A DNA stretch of 36,291 bases from Candidatus Methanoperedens sp. (GCA_012026795.1 VEPM01000040.1:1-36291), one strand, 5' to 3'. Shown: positions 24,423 through 33,488, counted from the first letter of the stretch. Notes: generated by a model from the sequence alone, not told the origin. Translations and numbers: made by a program.

Positions 24423-24590
24423 CTTTTATATTGATAGTTGTATTTTTCTCGGAACAGTCATTAAAGATGATAATTCGAAGGCATGTAAAAGCTTCATAAG
24501 CCGTGTCGATAACGGGATTTATATTGGATATATTTCTCCTTTTGTAACCGGTGAATTGATAAATTCGATTCTATACGCGCAAGAAATTAA
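24409..24590 (+). pseudogene. N-terminal fragment of a PIN-domain toxin
   Basis: The ATG at 24409 opens NSFYIDSCIFLGTVIKDD...GYISPFVTGELINSILYAQ, which has the PIN-domain start (first Asp in YIDSC, Glu in TGELINSI). The rest of the domain is absent. The DNA then runs into the end of a minus-strand VapC remnant, so two decayed toxin genes were joined tail to tail. The end coordinate is approximate. Confidence 0.55.
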
Positions 24591-24812
24591 AGTATGGCTA
24601 ATATTAACTCTGATTGAAACTTGCCGCCCTTGCTTCATACAAGCCGGAATTATTGTAAAATGCTTTTTGTTCCGGGTAAGCAGCCAGTTTCCCTTCTCAC
24701 GAACAAAAGTAGCAGCGATAGCAACATCCTGATATTCGATCAAAAGCCCGTTCACTATGAGAAATGCATTTATTTTTCCCATTATTTCGGCAGTATCTAT
24801 TAAAATTTTCAT
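24519..24812 (-). pseudogene. VapC-like PIN toxin with internal deletion
   Basis: The 97-residue frame starts MKILIDT, like a PIN domain, then jumps to AEIMGKINAFLIVNGLLIEYQDVAIAATFVREKGNWLLTRNKKHF, which is the C-terminal third of VapC. About 60 residues including the conserved Glu appear to be missing. The last 35 or so residues are probably read-through into neighbouring DNA. It is coupled to the antitoxin remnant by an ATGA overlap. Confidence 0.6.
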
Positions 24813-25012
24813 GGTAAAATGCCTAGGGCTTTGAGCCTCTCTCTGGAGTCTTTTCTCATTTTTGTAAGCACAGTATCGAAATCCTTTGGTAGAAAGTCGC
24901 GAAACTCTTTGGTTTTTGGCAAAGTTTTTCTTACTATGATCTTTTCATTATTTAGAGACATATCAACACTATCCCCTTCTTTGATCCCCAGCGCTATAAA
25001 TATTAGTATCAA
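24809..25012 (-). pseudogene. AbrB-type antitoxin, N-terminally truncated
   Basis: GIKEGDSVDMSLNNEKIIVRKT is the second half of a SpoVT/AbrB DNA-binding domain, followed by a charged tail ending in LKALGILP. The usual N-terminal strand with the K-G-Q-I-T-I-P motif is missing and replaced by unrelated residues. It was the antitoxin of the decayed PIN gene just downstream. The gap between it and the FAD protein (25013-25244) holds short coding-like scraps but no gene I can support. Confidence 0.6.
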
Positions 25013-25244
25013 TTATGAGAGAAAAAGGATGATAGAAGGATTATTTTATTTCTCGACAAAAAATTACAAGCCGAAGAAGAAATGGATTTTATCACACGCA
25101 GTAGCAGCAAAAACTTCATTCTTTTAAAAAGTTGGTGAATTTTGTATCTCTTCCATATCAATATGGAGGCAGTAAAGAACCTGAATATCAAACAACCGGC
25201 TCGCTTTAGAAAACAATATATTGCTTGATAGCGAATTATCCATC

Positions 25245-26561
25245 GTGAAAACAGCAATATTAGGTGGTGGTCTTACAGGTATCACTCTTGCCCGCCTCCT
25301 TCGTGAAAAAGGTGAAGAGGTGACGGTTCTTGAGCGGGAACAGGTTTTTGGGGGATTATGCCGCTCCGTGATCGATTCCGGGTTCACTTTTGATACAGGG
25401 GGATCGCACATCATTTTCAGCCGTGATGCAGAAGTTCTCACATTCATGAATGATTCACTCGGAGAGAACAGCCAGCGCAATATACGCAATACAAAAATAT
25501 TCTATAAAGGACAATATATCAAATATCCCTTTGAAAACGGGTTGAACCAGCTTCCAAAGGATGATCTCTTTTTCTGTATCAATGAATTTATTAAAACCCT
25601 GATCGCCATTGAAAAAGGCGAACTTCCTCCCCCCGGGAATTTTCGTGAATGGATCATCCATACCTTCGGGAAAGGCATTGCTGAACTGTACCTGATCCCG
25701 TATAATGAAAAGATCTGGAAATTCCCGGCAGAGCAGATGTCACTGCATTGGGTTGAAGGGCGCATTCCCAGCCCCCCGGTGGAGGATGTCATAAAATCCG
25801 CTATCGGGATAGAAACCGAAGGATATACGCACCAGTCCGTTTTCACCTACCCCATAAATGGCGGGATCGAGGCGCTGGTAAGATCAATTGCATCGCCGAT
25901 TGAAAAGAGCATACGCACTGGCTTTAACGTATCTTCAGTCAGGAAAGAAGGAGATAAGTATTTAATAAGTGATGGCGATAATATTATTATTGCAGACCGC
26001 TGCATATCTACGATCCCTTTACAGAGGCTCCTGGAAAGTCTTGAAAATGTTCCGCATACAGTTCAAAAATGCTGTAATGATCTCAAGTACAACTCGGTAG
26101 CCTGTGTTTTTACCGGGGTGCGGGGAAAGCTTCCGAATATCTCATGGATGTATGTTCCTGATAAAGACCCTGGGCTGTTTAACAGGATATCATTTCCATC
26201 AAATTACAGCCATGGCGTGGCGCCAGCGGGACATTCGGCGATACTTGCAGAGATAACGTATCATGAAGGGGATGATGTGTCAAAAATGTCTGACCGGAAG
26301 ATAATTGACCATGTAATTAATGCACTTAATAATATGAATATCATTAAAGATAGGGAGGATATAGTATATACTGCCCTTAAGCGGCAAAGATTTGCGTATG
26401 TTATCTATGACCTGGATTATAAGAAAAATATCGCCATCGTAAAAGAGTTTTGCAAAAAACTCGGTATAGGACTCGTGGGACGTTTTTCGGAATTTGAATA
26501 TCTTAATATGGATGGTTGTATCAGAAATGCGATTAATTATGTGAGGAATTATGAGGGTTAA
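25245..26561 (+). CDS. FAD-dependent UGM/protoporphyrinogen-oxidase-like protein
   Basis: The flavin-binding fold is clear. The N-terminal Rossmann motif AILGGGLTGITLARLLREKGEEVTVLER is followed by GGLCRSV and TGGSHII, as in UDP-galactopyranose mutases and related amine-oxidase-like proteins, and the substrate domain contains LIPYNEKIWKFP. The GTG at 25245 sits three residues before the FAD motif. A TTG at 25221 is possible, and neither has a strong ribosome site. It overlaps the next gene by 11 bp and heads a row of glycosyltransferases, so a role in making or modifying a surface sugar is the best inference. The exact reaction is not determined. Confidence 0.85.
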   Translation: MKTAILGGGLTGITLARLLREKGEEVTVLEREQVFGGLCRSVIDSGFTFDTGGSHIIFSRDAEVLTFMNDSLGENSQRNIRNTKIFYKGQYIKYPFENGLNQLPKDDLFFCINEFIKTLIAIEKGELPPPGNFREWIIHTFGKGIAELYLIPYNEKIWKFPAEQMSLHWVEGRIPSPPVEDVIKSAIGIETEGYTHQSVFTYPINGGIEALVRSIASPIEKSIRTGFNVSSVRKEGDKYLISDGDNIIIADRCISTIPLQRLLESLENVPHTVQKCCNDLKYNSVACVFTGVRGKLPNISWMYVPDKDPGLFNRISFPSNYSHGVAPAGHSAILAEITYHEGDDVSKMSDRKIIDHVINALNNMNIIKDREDIVYTALKRQRFAYVIYDLDYKKNIAIVKEFCKKLGIGLVGRFSEFEYLNMDGCIRNAINYVRNYEG

Positions 26562-27528
26562 TATTTTTGCTGAAGATTTCCTGAATTTAAAGTATCTGGG
26601 ATGCGGGACCGCCGCAAAAACGCTGTACAGGCAGTTGGCCAGTATGCCGGATATGGAAGTGTCATGGAACTCCAGAGGCCGGGATTTTGATATAGTCCAT
26701 TATCATACTTTCGGCCCCCTGGCGCTTTTGAGCCGGCGGTACTCACAGGGAGTAAAGATACTGACTGCGCATATCACTCCCCGCCTTAATGAAGGGGGCC
26801 TGGCCTTCAGCAAGTACATCAATTATTATTATCCATACAGTTATCGAAAATTTGATCATATAATAACCTTGATTGACGGGTACAGGCACGAAGTGGAGGA
26901 AATGGCTCCTCACATTCCTACCACAACGATCCCTAACGGGGTTGACAGGAATTATTTCAAAAGGGATGAAGGCAAGCGAAAAAGCTTCAGGGAACGATAT
27001 AAAATACCTGACGGCAAAAAGGTAGTGCTTTCTGTAGGCCAGCAGACACCGCGCAAGGGAATATATGATTTTTTAGAGTTGTCAAAAATGTATCCTGAGA
27101 TGCACTGGGTATGGGTTGGAGGGTTTCCTGCAGGGCCATTTTCAAAAGACCGCTTCAAGATAGAGTGGATGAAAAAAAAATGCCAGGATAACGTAATATT
27201 CACGGGATTCATTCCTGATATTGCGGAAGCTTATAGCGGCGCCGATGTATTTTTAATGCCCTCGTATTCTGAGATGTTTGTGCTGGTGATCCTGGAAGCT
27301 CTCTCCTGTAGCCTTCCCGTGGTTGCCCGCGGGATACCGGAATTCAAAGAAATTTTTGGAGGGGCGGTCCAGTTCTTTAATAATGTTGCAGAGGCCGGGG
27401 AGCGGATTGCAGACGATGAATCATTAAAACACTATTCTCCTCGCTCACGCGACTTTACCGAGCAGTATGATATTAAAAAAGTTGCCCGGATGCATTGCGA
27501 TCTTTACAGGAAACTGATAAAATCATGA
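26551..27528 (+). CDS. GT4-family glycosyltransferase
   Basis: The 325-residue GT-B fold enzyme has an N-terminal acceptor half and a C-terminal donor half, with SVGQQTPRKGIYDFLEL starting the second Rossmann domain. The E-x7-E motif is present in SEMFVLVILEALSCSLPVVA. It would transfer a sugar from a nucleotide-sugar donor to an unknown acceptor on the cytoplasmic side. It overlaps the FAD gene upstream, and the GT2 gene downstream starts within its stop codon. Confidence 0.9.
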   Translation: MRVNIFAEDFLNLKYLGCGTAAKTLYRQLASMPDMEVSWNSRGRDFDIVHYHTFGPLALLSRRYSQGVKILTAHITPRLNEGGLAFSKYINYYYPYSYRKFDHIITLIDGYRHEVEEMAPHIPTTTIPNGVDRNYFKRDEGKRKSFRERYKIPDGKKVVLSVGQQTPRKGIYDFLELSKMYPEMHWVWVGGFPAGPFSKDRFKIEWMKKKCQDNVIFTGFIPDIAEAYSGADVFLMPSYSEMFVLVILEALSCSLPVVARGIPEFKEIFGGAVQFFNNVAEAGERIADDESLKHYSPRSRDFTEQYDIKKVARMHCDLYRKLIKS

Positions 27529-28223
27529 TATCCGTAATTGTTCCCACTTACAATGAAGAAGCTAATATTACAGCCTGTCTGAAATCCCTCTGCAACCAGA
27601 CAATCAGCAGGGATGAATATGAAATCATCGTGGTTGATGGAAATTCGAAAGACTGCACATATGAACTGGCGCAAGAATATGCTGATAAAGTCATGACCCA
27701 GACAAGCAAAAAGGTAGGAGGAGCAAGGAATGACGGAGTATTGCGTGCACGGGGAGAGATCGTTGCTACAACGGATGCAGATTGCATAATCCCTCCTGAA
27801 TGGCTTGAGATAATAAAGAATGATTTCGAATCGCATGATATTGTCCAGCTTTATGGGACTGTCTATCCGATTGAAGAAGGATTAAAACACAAAATTTCCC
27901 TTATGAGTGCAAATACTTTCTCCCGCATCGGGTATTATACCCGTGCCCTGTATTATACGCTGGGATGCAACACTGCATTTGATAAAGAAGCTTTCATCAG
28001 GGCTGGCATGTACCAGTGCATTGATGCAGGTGATGATGTTGAGATTGCACTCAGAATGCGTAAACTCGGGCGTGTGATGCTTGATGGTCGTATGAAGGTT
28101 GGATTCTCAATGCGCAGGTTCCAGCAATTCGGGATGATAAAATCGGTTTATGAATGGTTATATATAGTTGCCAGTGGGGGCGAAGCTTCAGGATATTCGT
28201 ACTCGAAACGAAATTATAAATAG
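27525..28223 (+). CDS. GT2-family glycosyltransferase
   Basis: The ATG at 27525 forms an ATGA overlap with the stop of the GT4 gene; a frame open from 27495 would overlap more and starts before the family motif. The 232 residues show ISVIVPTYNEEANITACLKSL, the nucleotide-binding VVDGNS, the metal-binding DADCIIP and a late DDVEIALRMRKLG. A hydrophobic segment near the end (YEWLYIVASGG) may touch the membrane. It likely acts in the same pathway as the two genes upstream. The 3' end overlaps the convergent PHP gene by 10 bp. Confidence 0.9.
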   Translation: MISVIVPTYNEEANITACLKSLCNQTISRDEYEIIVVDGNSKDCTYELAQEYADKVMTQTSKKVGGARNDGVLRARGEIVATTDADCIIPPEWLEIIKNDFESHDIVQLYGTVYPIEEGLKHKISLMSANTFSRIGYYTRALYYTLGCNTAFDKEAFIRAGMYQCIDAGDDVEIALRMRKLGRVMLDGRMKVGFSMRRFQQFGMIKSVYEWLYIVASGGEASGYSYSKRNYK

Positions 28224-29086
28224 CGATCATGCTGTTCTTTCCATACCCTGCGTCCTTTATGTTTCAGCACCCTGTCGCCAAGAAGGGTGCAAATAACAGG
28301 CAGTGGTGAAAATGCATATAAGAGAGAAACCAGCAAATAGGACATTTTGCGTGAATTTCTTACCCTTGATATTCCGGCAGACATAGGACAATCTACATCA
28401 TTGAACTTCATTATTGTCTTTGACGATTCAAACGCTACCCTGGCACTATATTTGACAAAATCTTTAATTGATGCAACTTCCCCACCATGAATTGTCTGCC
28501 TGTTCTTTATGGCTGTCCTGAAATCTTCCTGGGAACTGCCGTCAAATAACGTATAACCGTTTCCTATCATGAAACTTGCATGGGCATCACTTCCGCCAAG
28601 TTTTGCATGCCCATTACAGTTTTTAAGAGCTAGAGCATTGGCATATCCATCCCTGTGTAATGAATTGAACACTTCTATACCATCAAATTTCAGCTTATTC
28701 ATTTTCGTGCCCACACAGTCACAATATCCGCTATAAGGGTGTGGAGCAACAGCTATTCCATCCTGGCTGTGTATTCGTTCTATTGTTTCTTCTGCACTTA
28801 AGCCAGGTTCAATTTTGTCTTGAAGGAACAATCCCAGTATTTCACCTCCACTTGAAGAGATCTCTTCACCAACCACCACTATATCCTTATTGAATTTTTG
28901 AGCAGCAAGTGCACCTTTGATAGTGTTATGATCTGTTATGCAAAGTGCGCCAAGTCCCATTTTTTCAGCAACCTTAATGGATGTCCGGGGATTTGTCACG
29001 CTGTCCGGGAACGACAAAAATCTATATTTCGTGAAACCTGAATACATTGTGTGAGTATGTATATCACCGATACCTATTTCCTGCAT
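28214..29086 (-). CDS. PHP-domain metal-dependent phosphoesterase
   Basis: The 290 residues carry the PHP metal ligands: DIHTHT (8-13), ITDHN, GEEIS, APHPYSGY and GSDAH. The family hydrolyses phosphate esters; the substrate is unknown. A hydrophobic stretch near the end (YLLVSLLYAFSPLPVICTLLG) suggests attachment to the membrane, followed by a basic tail. It is convergent with the glycosyltransferase genes with a 10-bp overlap, so joint function is possible but not implied by an operon. Confidence 0.88.
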   Translation of the reverse strand: MQEIGIGDIHTHTMYSGFTKYRFLSFPDSVTNPRTSIKVAEKMGLGALCITDHNTIKGALAAQKFNKDIVVVGEEISSSGGEILGLFLQDKIEPGLSAEETIERIHSQDGIAVAPHPYSGYCDCVGTKMNKLKFDGIEVFNSLHRDGYANALALKNCNGHAKLGGSDAHASFMIGNGYTLFDGSSQEDFRTAIKNRQTIHGGEVASIKDFVKYSARVAFESSKTIMKFNDVDCPMSAGISRVRNSRKMSYLLVSLLYAFSPLPVICTLLGDRVLKHKGRRVWKEQHDRYL

Positions 29087-29176
29087 ATTTTGCCCCCTAC
29101 CACTATTATTGGTTTCTATAGTATAAAGTTTTTAGTGAATTGTTTTACATTTTGCATCAGTTCTCCTTTTCCTTTT

Positions 29177-30436
29177 TTATTGTTCAAATCGCAATGCATC
29201 TACCGGATTCATTTTTGCTGCATTTCTTGCAGGCATTACTCCTGAAAGCACTCCGACGACAATAGAAAATGCAAGTGCAGAGATAATAAGCTGCGGTGGG
29301 ATTACCGTGGTCATTGTCCCGCCCGGACCTATCATCGAAAGACCTATGGAAGATATTAATACCGATATCAGGGCTCCGAAAGTTATTCCTATCACTCCTC
29401 CAACCACCCCGAACAATCCTGATTCGATAAGGAAAAGTCTCATCACTTCATTATCAGTAGCACCAAGAGCCTTTAGCAGCCCGATCTGGCGTGTTCGTTC
29501 CATTACCGACATGAACATGGTATTTGCTATACCCACAGCGCCGACAAGGAGTGAGACAGCCGCAATCGCACCAAGAAAAAGTGTAATCGCCTCGGTGACA
29601 CTGCTTATCTGCTGCTGGATTGACGCAAAAGCAGTCACTGTAAAATCCCTCGTTCTTGGATTTACATGTCGGGACATCATAAGCTTTTCTTCAATATCAC
29701 TTTTCACTTTTTCTGCAAGATCCGTGTCTGCGATTTTCACTGTGATCAATGAAAACTGGTTCCTGTCCATACTTTCGGTTATAACATCCCGTGCAGAATC
29801 AGCAGGCATGTATACAGCACTATCTGTTCCCTCAAATCCACCTGATTGGACAAAGATACCCACGACCTTGAATGTTTTCCCTCCTATCGTTACAGGCCTG
29901 TTCTGCGTTATCGGCTGCAAAAAAACATTATGTGCTAAAGAATATCCTATCACTACGGCATTTGAGTCTCCTGGCTGGAGATACCTTCCGGATTCAAGTT
30001 CTGTAGTGACTATGGAACGCCAGACCGTGGTATCAACCCCGCTAACGGATACTGAAATCTTTTCAGTACCCAGTTTCATTTCAGACCGGCCTGAAACCAT
30101 TCCATATGCATTAAGCACACCAGGTACCTGTTTGATCGCATTCAGGTCTTTATCCGTAAGATTCACGGTAGAGACTCCCCCGCCTTGTGGCCCATGTCCT
30201 CCCCCCATACCAGTGGCTCGCGAATACCCCGGGGAAACCATGATCAGGTCTGCGCCAAGACTGCCAAGACTCTTTTGCACGCTTGCCTGCATCCCCGCGC
30301 CAATTGAGATTATAGCTACTATCGCCGCCACCCCAATAACTATTCCTATTATCGTAAGCCAGCTTCGCATCTTGCTTTTCCTGACATGGCTTAACGATAA
30401 CTTGAAAATATCAAAAGTCTTCATAATATATCTCAT
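29177..30436 (-). CDS. MacB/FtsX-type ABC transporter permease
   Basis: The 419 residues show the MacB layout: TM1 (about 23-48) after the SKMRSWLTIIGIVIGVAA motif, a large extracytoplasmic MacB-type domain (about 50-270) with a Gly-rich loop (ATGMGGGHGPQGGG), and three further TM segments in the FtsX core ending with the typical GVLSGVMPARNAAKMNPVDALRFE. It works with the ATPase two genes upstream in transcription. The start at 30436 gives an ATGA overlap with the preceding stop; Met5 (30424) is an alternative. A broken paralogue lies at 35522-36291. Confidence 0.93.
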   Translation of the reverse strand: MRYIMKTFDIFKLSLSHVRKSKMRSWLTIIGIVIGVAAIVAIISIGAGMQASVQKSLGSLGADLIMVSPGYSRATGMGGGHGPQGGGVSTVNLTDKDLNAIKQVPGVLNAYGMVSGRSEMKLGTEKISVSVSGVDTTVWRSIVTTELESGRYLQPGDSNAVVIGYSLAHNVFLQPITQNRPVTIGGKTFKVVGIFVQSGGFEGTDSAVYMPADSARDVITESMDRNQFSLITVKIADTDLAEKVKSDIEEKLMMSRHVNPRTRDFTVTAFASIQQQISSVTEAITLFLGAIAAVSLLVGAVGIANTMFMSVMERTRQIGLLKALGATDNEVMRLFLIESGLFGVVGGVIGITFGALISVLISSIGLSMIGPGGTMTTVIPPQLIISALAFSIVVGVLSGVMPARNAAKMNPVDALRFEQ

Positions 30437-31629
30437 TTAGGTTTTTTGAAATAGTTTGATATTTTCCCACGCTGCCAGTATATTACCAGTATGATTACTG
30501 CAACCGCCAGCCATAAGGTATAATTCGTACCGCCTGTCGTGTTCCCTGCCTGTGATCCGGGTGAGGATAATTCCACATTAAGATATCTCGGGATCCTGTG
30601 TCTCTGCCCGCTGGTGTCGGTATATTGTATCTCCAGTTCAAGACCGTTTCCTGCTCCGGCTGTTTTCGCGATCTGGAATATTGCGGACGTATAATCACCG
30701 GAATTTAAATTACCAATAACCGATGTACTGCTCCCTGTTACCGAGAAATTTTTCTGGCGCGGCAGGGTGACAGCTACTGCATTTGCAGAGCTTATCCCGA
30801 CATTGGCGACATTTAGCGAAAATGAGCCCAGGGTCTCCACGTAGCTTATTTCAAAATCGGTTATACCTGCAACGACCAGCCCGATGAGATTATCGGTTGA
30901 ATAATTGTTCTGTCCGGTGATCTTTACCGGAATATTGTATACGCCAGGATTTGCGGCTACATCTACGGCAAGGTCGAATGTTATCGATGCAACATCTCCT
31001 GATTTCATAGTACCCAGGGAAAATTGCCTTCCTCCCCCAAGTACAGAAAACGGTGTGTTCGTACTCGCAATATTTATTTCAGCAACGGCGTTTTGTACCG
31101 TACCTGTGCCAGTGTTTTTAAACGTTAGCGTTTCTGTGTTCTTGCTCCCCGGCGCCACGATACCAATCGTTGAATTTACCAGCATTATCATTGGCTTTCC
31201 CCTGATGTTCAATACCTGGTCATCCAGTTTGGTTGTGGCTCTCGCCTGTGGATTAGAGCTGTCTGTTTGCAATCCCTTATATGTAATAAAAACATTAAAA
31301 TAATAATCTCCTTCCACCACATCAGGATTTACATATATCCTGAACTTTGCAGTTCGCTGGTCGCCCCAATCATTAATAGTTCCAAGTGAATATATATCGT
31401 TAAGGAGCGTTACAGCATTAGCAGATGCGTTGTCCTTTGGCGCAAGTTCTACAGTAACATCCTCCATATAGTTCCCAAATCCCATATTCTTTATCGGTAC
31501 ATAAACATATGTCGTATCTCCGGGATACACCGGGGCGCTTTCAGTAACAAGATAATTATAGGTTGCCGATGCAGCCTGTGTTATCATTAACATCGATACG
31601 ATTATTAAAATTATATTGAATTTATTCAT
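30433..31629 (-). CDS. Exported CARDB/S-layer-type protein with C-terminal membrane anchor
   Basis: The 398 residues begin with a signal peptide (about 1-23, ending QAASA). Three or so Ig-like beta modules follow, of the CARDB or alpha-galactosidase NEW3 type, marked by repeats such as 'PGSKNTETLTFKNTGTGTV' and 'SVTGSSTSVIGNLNSGDYTS'. A Gly/Thr linker, a TM helix (about 367-384) and a basic tail complete it. It lies between ATPase and permease genes with ATGA overlaps on both sides, so it is part of the transporter and may be its extracellular partner. No enzymatic motif is seen. Confidence 0.85.
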   Translation of the reverse strand: MNKFNIILIIVSMLMITQAASATYNYLVTESAPVYPGDTTYVYVPIKNMGFGNYMEDVTVELAPKDNASANAVTLLNDIYSLGTINDWGDQRTAKFRIYVNPDVVEGDYYFNVFITYKGLQTDSSNPQARATTKLDDQVLNIRGKPMIMLVNSTIGIVAPGSKNTETLTFKNTGTGTVQNAVAEINIASTNTPFSVLGGGRQFSLGTMKSGDVASITFDLAVDVAANPGVYNIPVKITGQNNYSTDNLIGLVVAGITDFEISYVETLGSFSLNVANVGISSANAVAVTLPRQKNFSVTGSSTSVIGNLNSGDYTSAIFQIAKTAGAGNGLELEIQYTDTSGQRHRIPRYLNVELSSPGSQAGNTTGGTNYTLWLAVAVIILVIYWQRGKISNYFKKPK

Positions 31630-32303
31630 GTTCCACCTACTATTTTACCATCAAGCATTTTTACAATTCTTCCTGCAGATCCTGCAATTTTCGGGTCATG
31701 CGTTATCATAACTATAGTCAATCCCTCACTGTTTAAACGTTTGAAAACATCCATAACTTCGCCTCCTGATTTAGTATCCAGGTTCCCCGTGGGCTCATCT
31801 GCAAGGAGAATAGAAGGGCCTGTGGAGAGCGCCCTTGCGACCGCTACTCTTTGCTGCTGCCCGCCTGATAGCTGGGCAGGGAAATGGTCTCCCCGTTCGG
31901 ATAAACCCACCATTTCCAGTAATTTTCTTGAAGTGTTTTCTATTTCTACTTCAGGAAATTCATGAATCCTCATGGACAGTTGAATATTCGCAAGAGCTGT
32001 CAGGGTAGGATACAGGTTAAAAGTCTGGAATATGAACCCGATTTTTTTACCTCGCACACGCGCCAGTTCATTACTTTTGAATTCCGATATATCCCTGCCT
32101 TCGAGCAAAACTTTTCCGCGTGTGGGCATGTCAAGACAACCTATCATGTTTAACATCGTTGATTTGCCGCATCCGCTGGGGCCTGTTATGGCTACGAATT
32201 CACCCGGTTTGATGGTAAAGTCTATTCCAGCAAGTGCTGGTACGTTAAACTCACCCATTCTATAAATTTTCCACACATCATGTAATTCCATAATATTTTC
32301 CAT
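31626..32303 (-). CDS. ABC transporter ATP-binding protein (MacB/LolD type)
   Basis: The ATP-driven subunit of the export system. Visible are Walker A GPSGCGKST, the Q-loop region FIFQTFNLYP, signature LSGGQQQRVAVARAL, Walker B ILLADEPTGNLD and the switch His in ITHD. I use the ATG at 32303 (GGTGA upstream); a TTG at 32318 would add five residues and overlap the preceding gene. The 3' end overlaps the CARDB gene by 4 bp. Confidence 0.95.
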   Translation of the reverse strand: MENIMELHDVWKIYRMGEFNVPALAGIDFTIKPGEFVAITGPSGCGKSTMLNMIGCLDMPTRGKVLLEGRDISEFKSNELARVRGKKIGFIFQTFNLYPTLTALANIQLSMRIHEFPEVEIENTSRKLLEMVGLSERGDHFPAQLSGGQQQRVAVARALSTGPSILLADEPTGNLDTKSGGEVMDVFKRLNSEGLTIVMITHDPKIAGSAGRIVKMLDGKIVGGT

Positions 32304-32307
32304 CAAA

Positions 32308-32706
32308 TCACCGGTCAAGAAAACGTTGATGTCCCCAGCGCCTTGAATTCTGATCCTTATAATCGATCATCCATCCACTGGATTCCATTTTGTTTTTTTC
32401 TACTATATTTCCTGTTTCCATATCTATAAGAGCGGTCAGGGTTATATTTTCACGCTTGAGAACAACATATATAACTCTTTTTTCCCCATTCAGGGTAGAA
32501 ATTATCAGCCCGCGCTCCTGGTCAATAACACTATAATTGTTATTTCCTATTTCCTCCTTTAACCCATTCCGGGCCGCATTTATAGCAAAAGATCTTTGCT
32601 CCTCATTAATTTGGAATGTATGCGCCCCAAAATAGGTAAATCTCAGCCCTGTGGCAATAACCAGGAGGGCAATCATAATCAATGCAAATGCTTTCCATAG
32701 GTTCAT
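32308..32706 (-). CDS. Single-pass membrane protein of the ABC operon
   Basis: The 132 residues have one N-terminal TM helix (about 5-25) that could be a signal anchor. About 100 extracytoplasmic residues follow, with a beta-rich part (YSVIDQERGLIISTLNGEKRVIYVVL and LTALIDMETGNIVEKNKM) resembling a PepSY-like unit in pattern only. It lies 4 bp upstream of the ATPase start and is the first gene of the overlapping four-gene set. Family unknown. Confidence 0.7.
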   Translation of the reverse strand: MNLWKAFALIMIALLVIATGLRFTYFGAHTFQINEEQRSFAINAARNGLKEEIGNNNYSVIDQERGLIISTLNGEKRVIYVVLKRENITLTALIDMETGNIVEKNKMESSGWMIDYKDQNSRRWGHQRFLDR

Positions 32707-32850
32707 GGATTCATCAATGGCTGAAAGACCATATAAAAATACCCTGAAATTATATCTGGAATCAGTTTCAGAAAAATGAAATTAAGCCGCAGCTTCCATA
32801 ACTTCAACCGGGGTCATTACTTCTTTGTTAATGTGAAAATTTGATTCATA

Positions 32851-33387
32851 TTATTTTTTTAGAAATATCCTGTTTCCCATCCCGTTTCTATGGCGAACTA
32901 TCAATCCCCTTCTTTCGACCCTGTCAAGAAGCCTGCTTACTTTTGGCTCCGAAAAACCTGTCTTTACAATAAGTTCTCTTTGCAGTACCCCATCATTATC
33001 CAGGATATCCTGGAATAATATCTTCTCATCGCCCTCAAGAATGTTGGCTGCTAACATGGCTGTGTTTTTACTTTCCGGTATTACTGCAATATCTTCTTTT
33101 AATCCAGGTATTTCTTCATCGTTTGATCCGGGTATTTGATTTTCCTTTGAAAAGAGTATTATATAAAGAAAAGACATACCGCCAAGCCAGGCAGTTATTA
33201 TGAAAAATAACACTTCATTTATTGAAAACAAAGAAGCACTCTCTACAGGAACAACTTTACCGTCCGCCAGGATAAGCTGCACCGGACCTGTTGCCAGCAG
33301 TCTGTCGATTATTAAAAGTACGGATATAATTAATACGATTGCAGATATTAAAATACCATTCTTTCCAATATTTACTTTGAGTGCCAT
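32851..33387 (-). CDS. Membrane-tethered winged-helix regulator
   Basis: The 178 residues have two TM helices (about 11-31 and 58-80) enclosing a short outside loop, an acidic linker, and a C-terminal winged helix (about 115-178: EKILFQDILDNDGVLQRELIVKTGFSEPKVSRLLDRVERRGLIVRHRNG). This is the archaeal membrane-bound MarR-like regulator layout. It would sense something at the membrane and bind DNA directly. It lies about 145 bp upstream of the ABC operon on the same strand and is a natural candidate regulator. The reading frame stays open for 22 codons after its stop. Confidence 0.83.
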   Translation of the reverse strand: MALKVNIGKNGILISAIVLIISVLLIIDRLLATGPVQLILADGKVVPVESASLFSINEVLFFIITAWLGGMSFLYIILFSKENQIPGSNDEEIPGLKEDIAVIPESKNTAMLAANILEGDEKILFQDILDNDGVLQRELIVKTGFSEPKVSRLLDRVERRGLIVRHRNGMGNRIFLKK

Positions 33388-33488
33388 TTGAACAGGAATA
33401 AATTATTAATCTGCACTTTATAGGTTGGAATTGCTATATCTTTTTCCATATATGTTATATAAGTTAACCCGGATATTGATGAGTGAAA

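Noticed and set aside
24190-24732. Continuation of the gatB-relic reading frame to 297 codons
   Set aside because: After the single-base insertion the frame leaves the GatB sequence and runs through the CGCAAAG repeat and parts of toxin genes in mixed frames, so it is not one protein.
29307-30440. Long open frame (377 codons) on the plus strand
   Set aside because: It lies fully opposite the permease gene, whose protein motifs are clear. The plus-strand translation has no recognisable domain and is an effect of codon bias.
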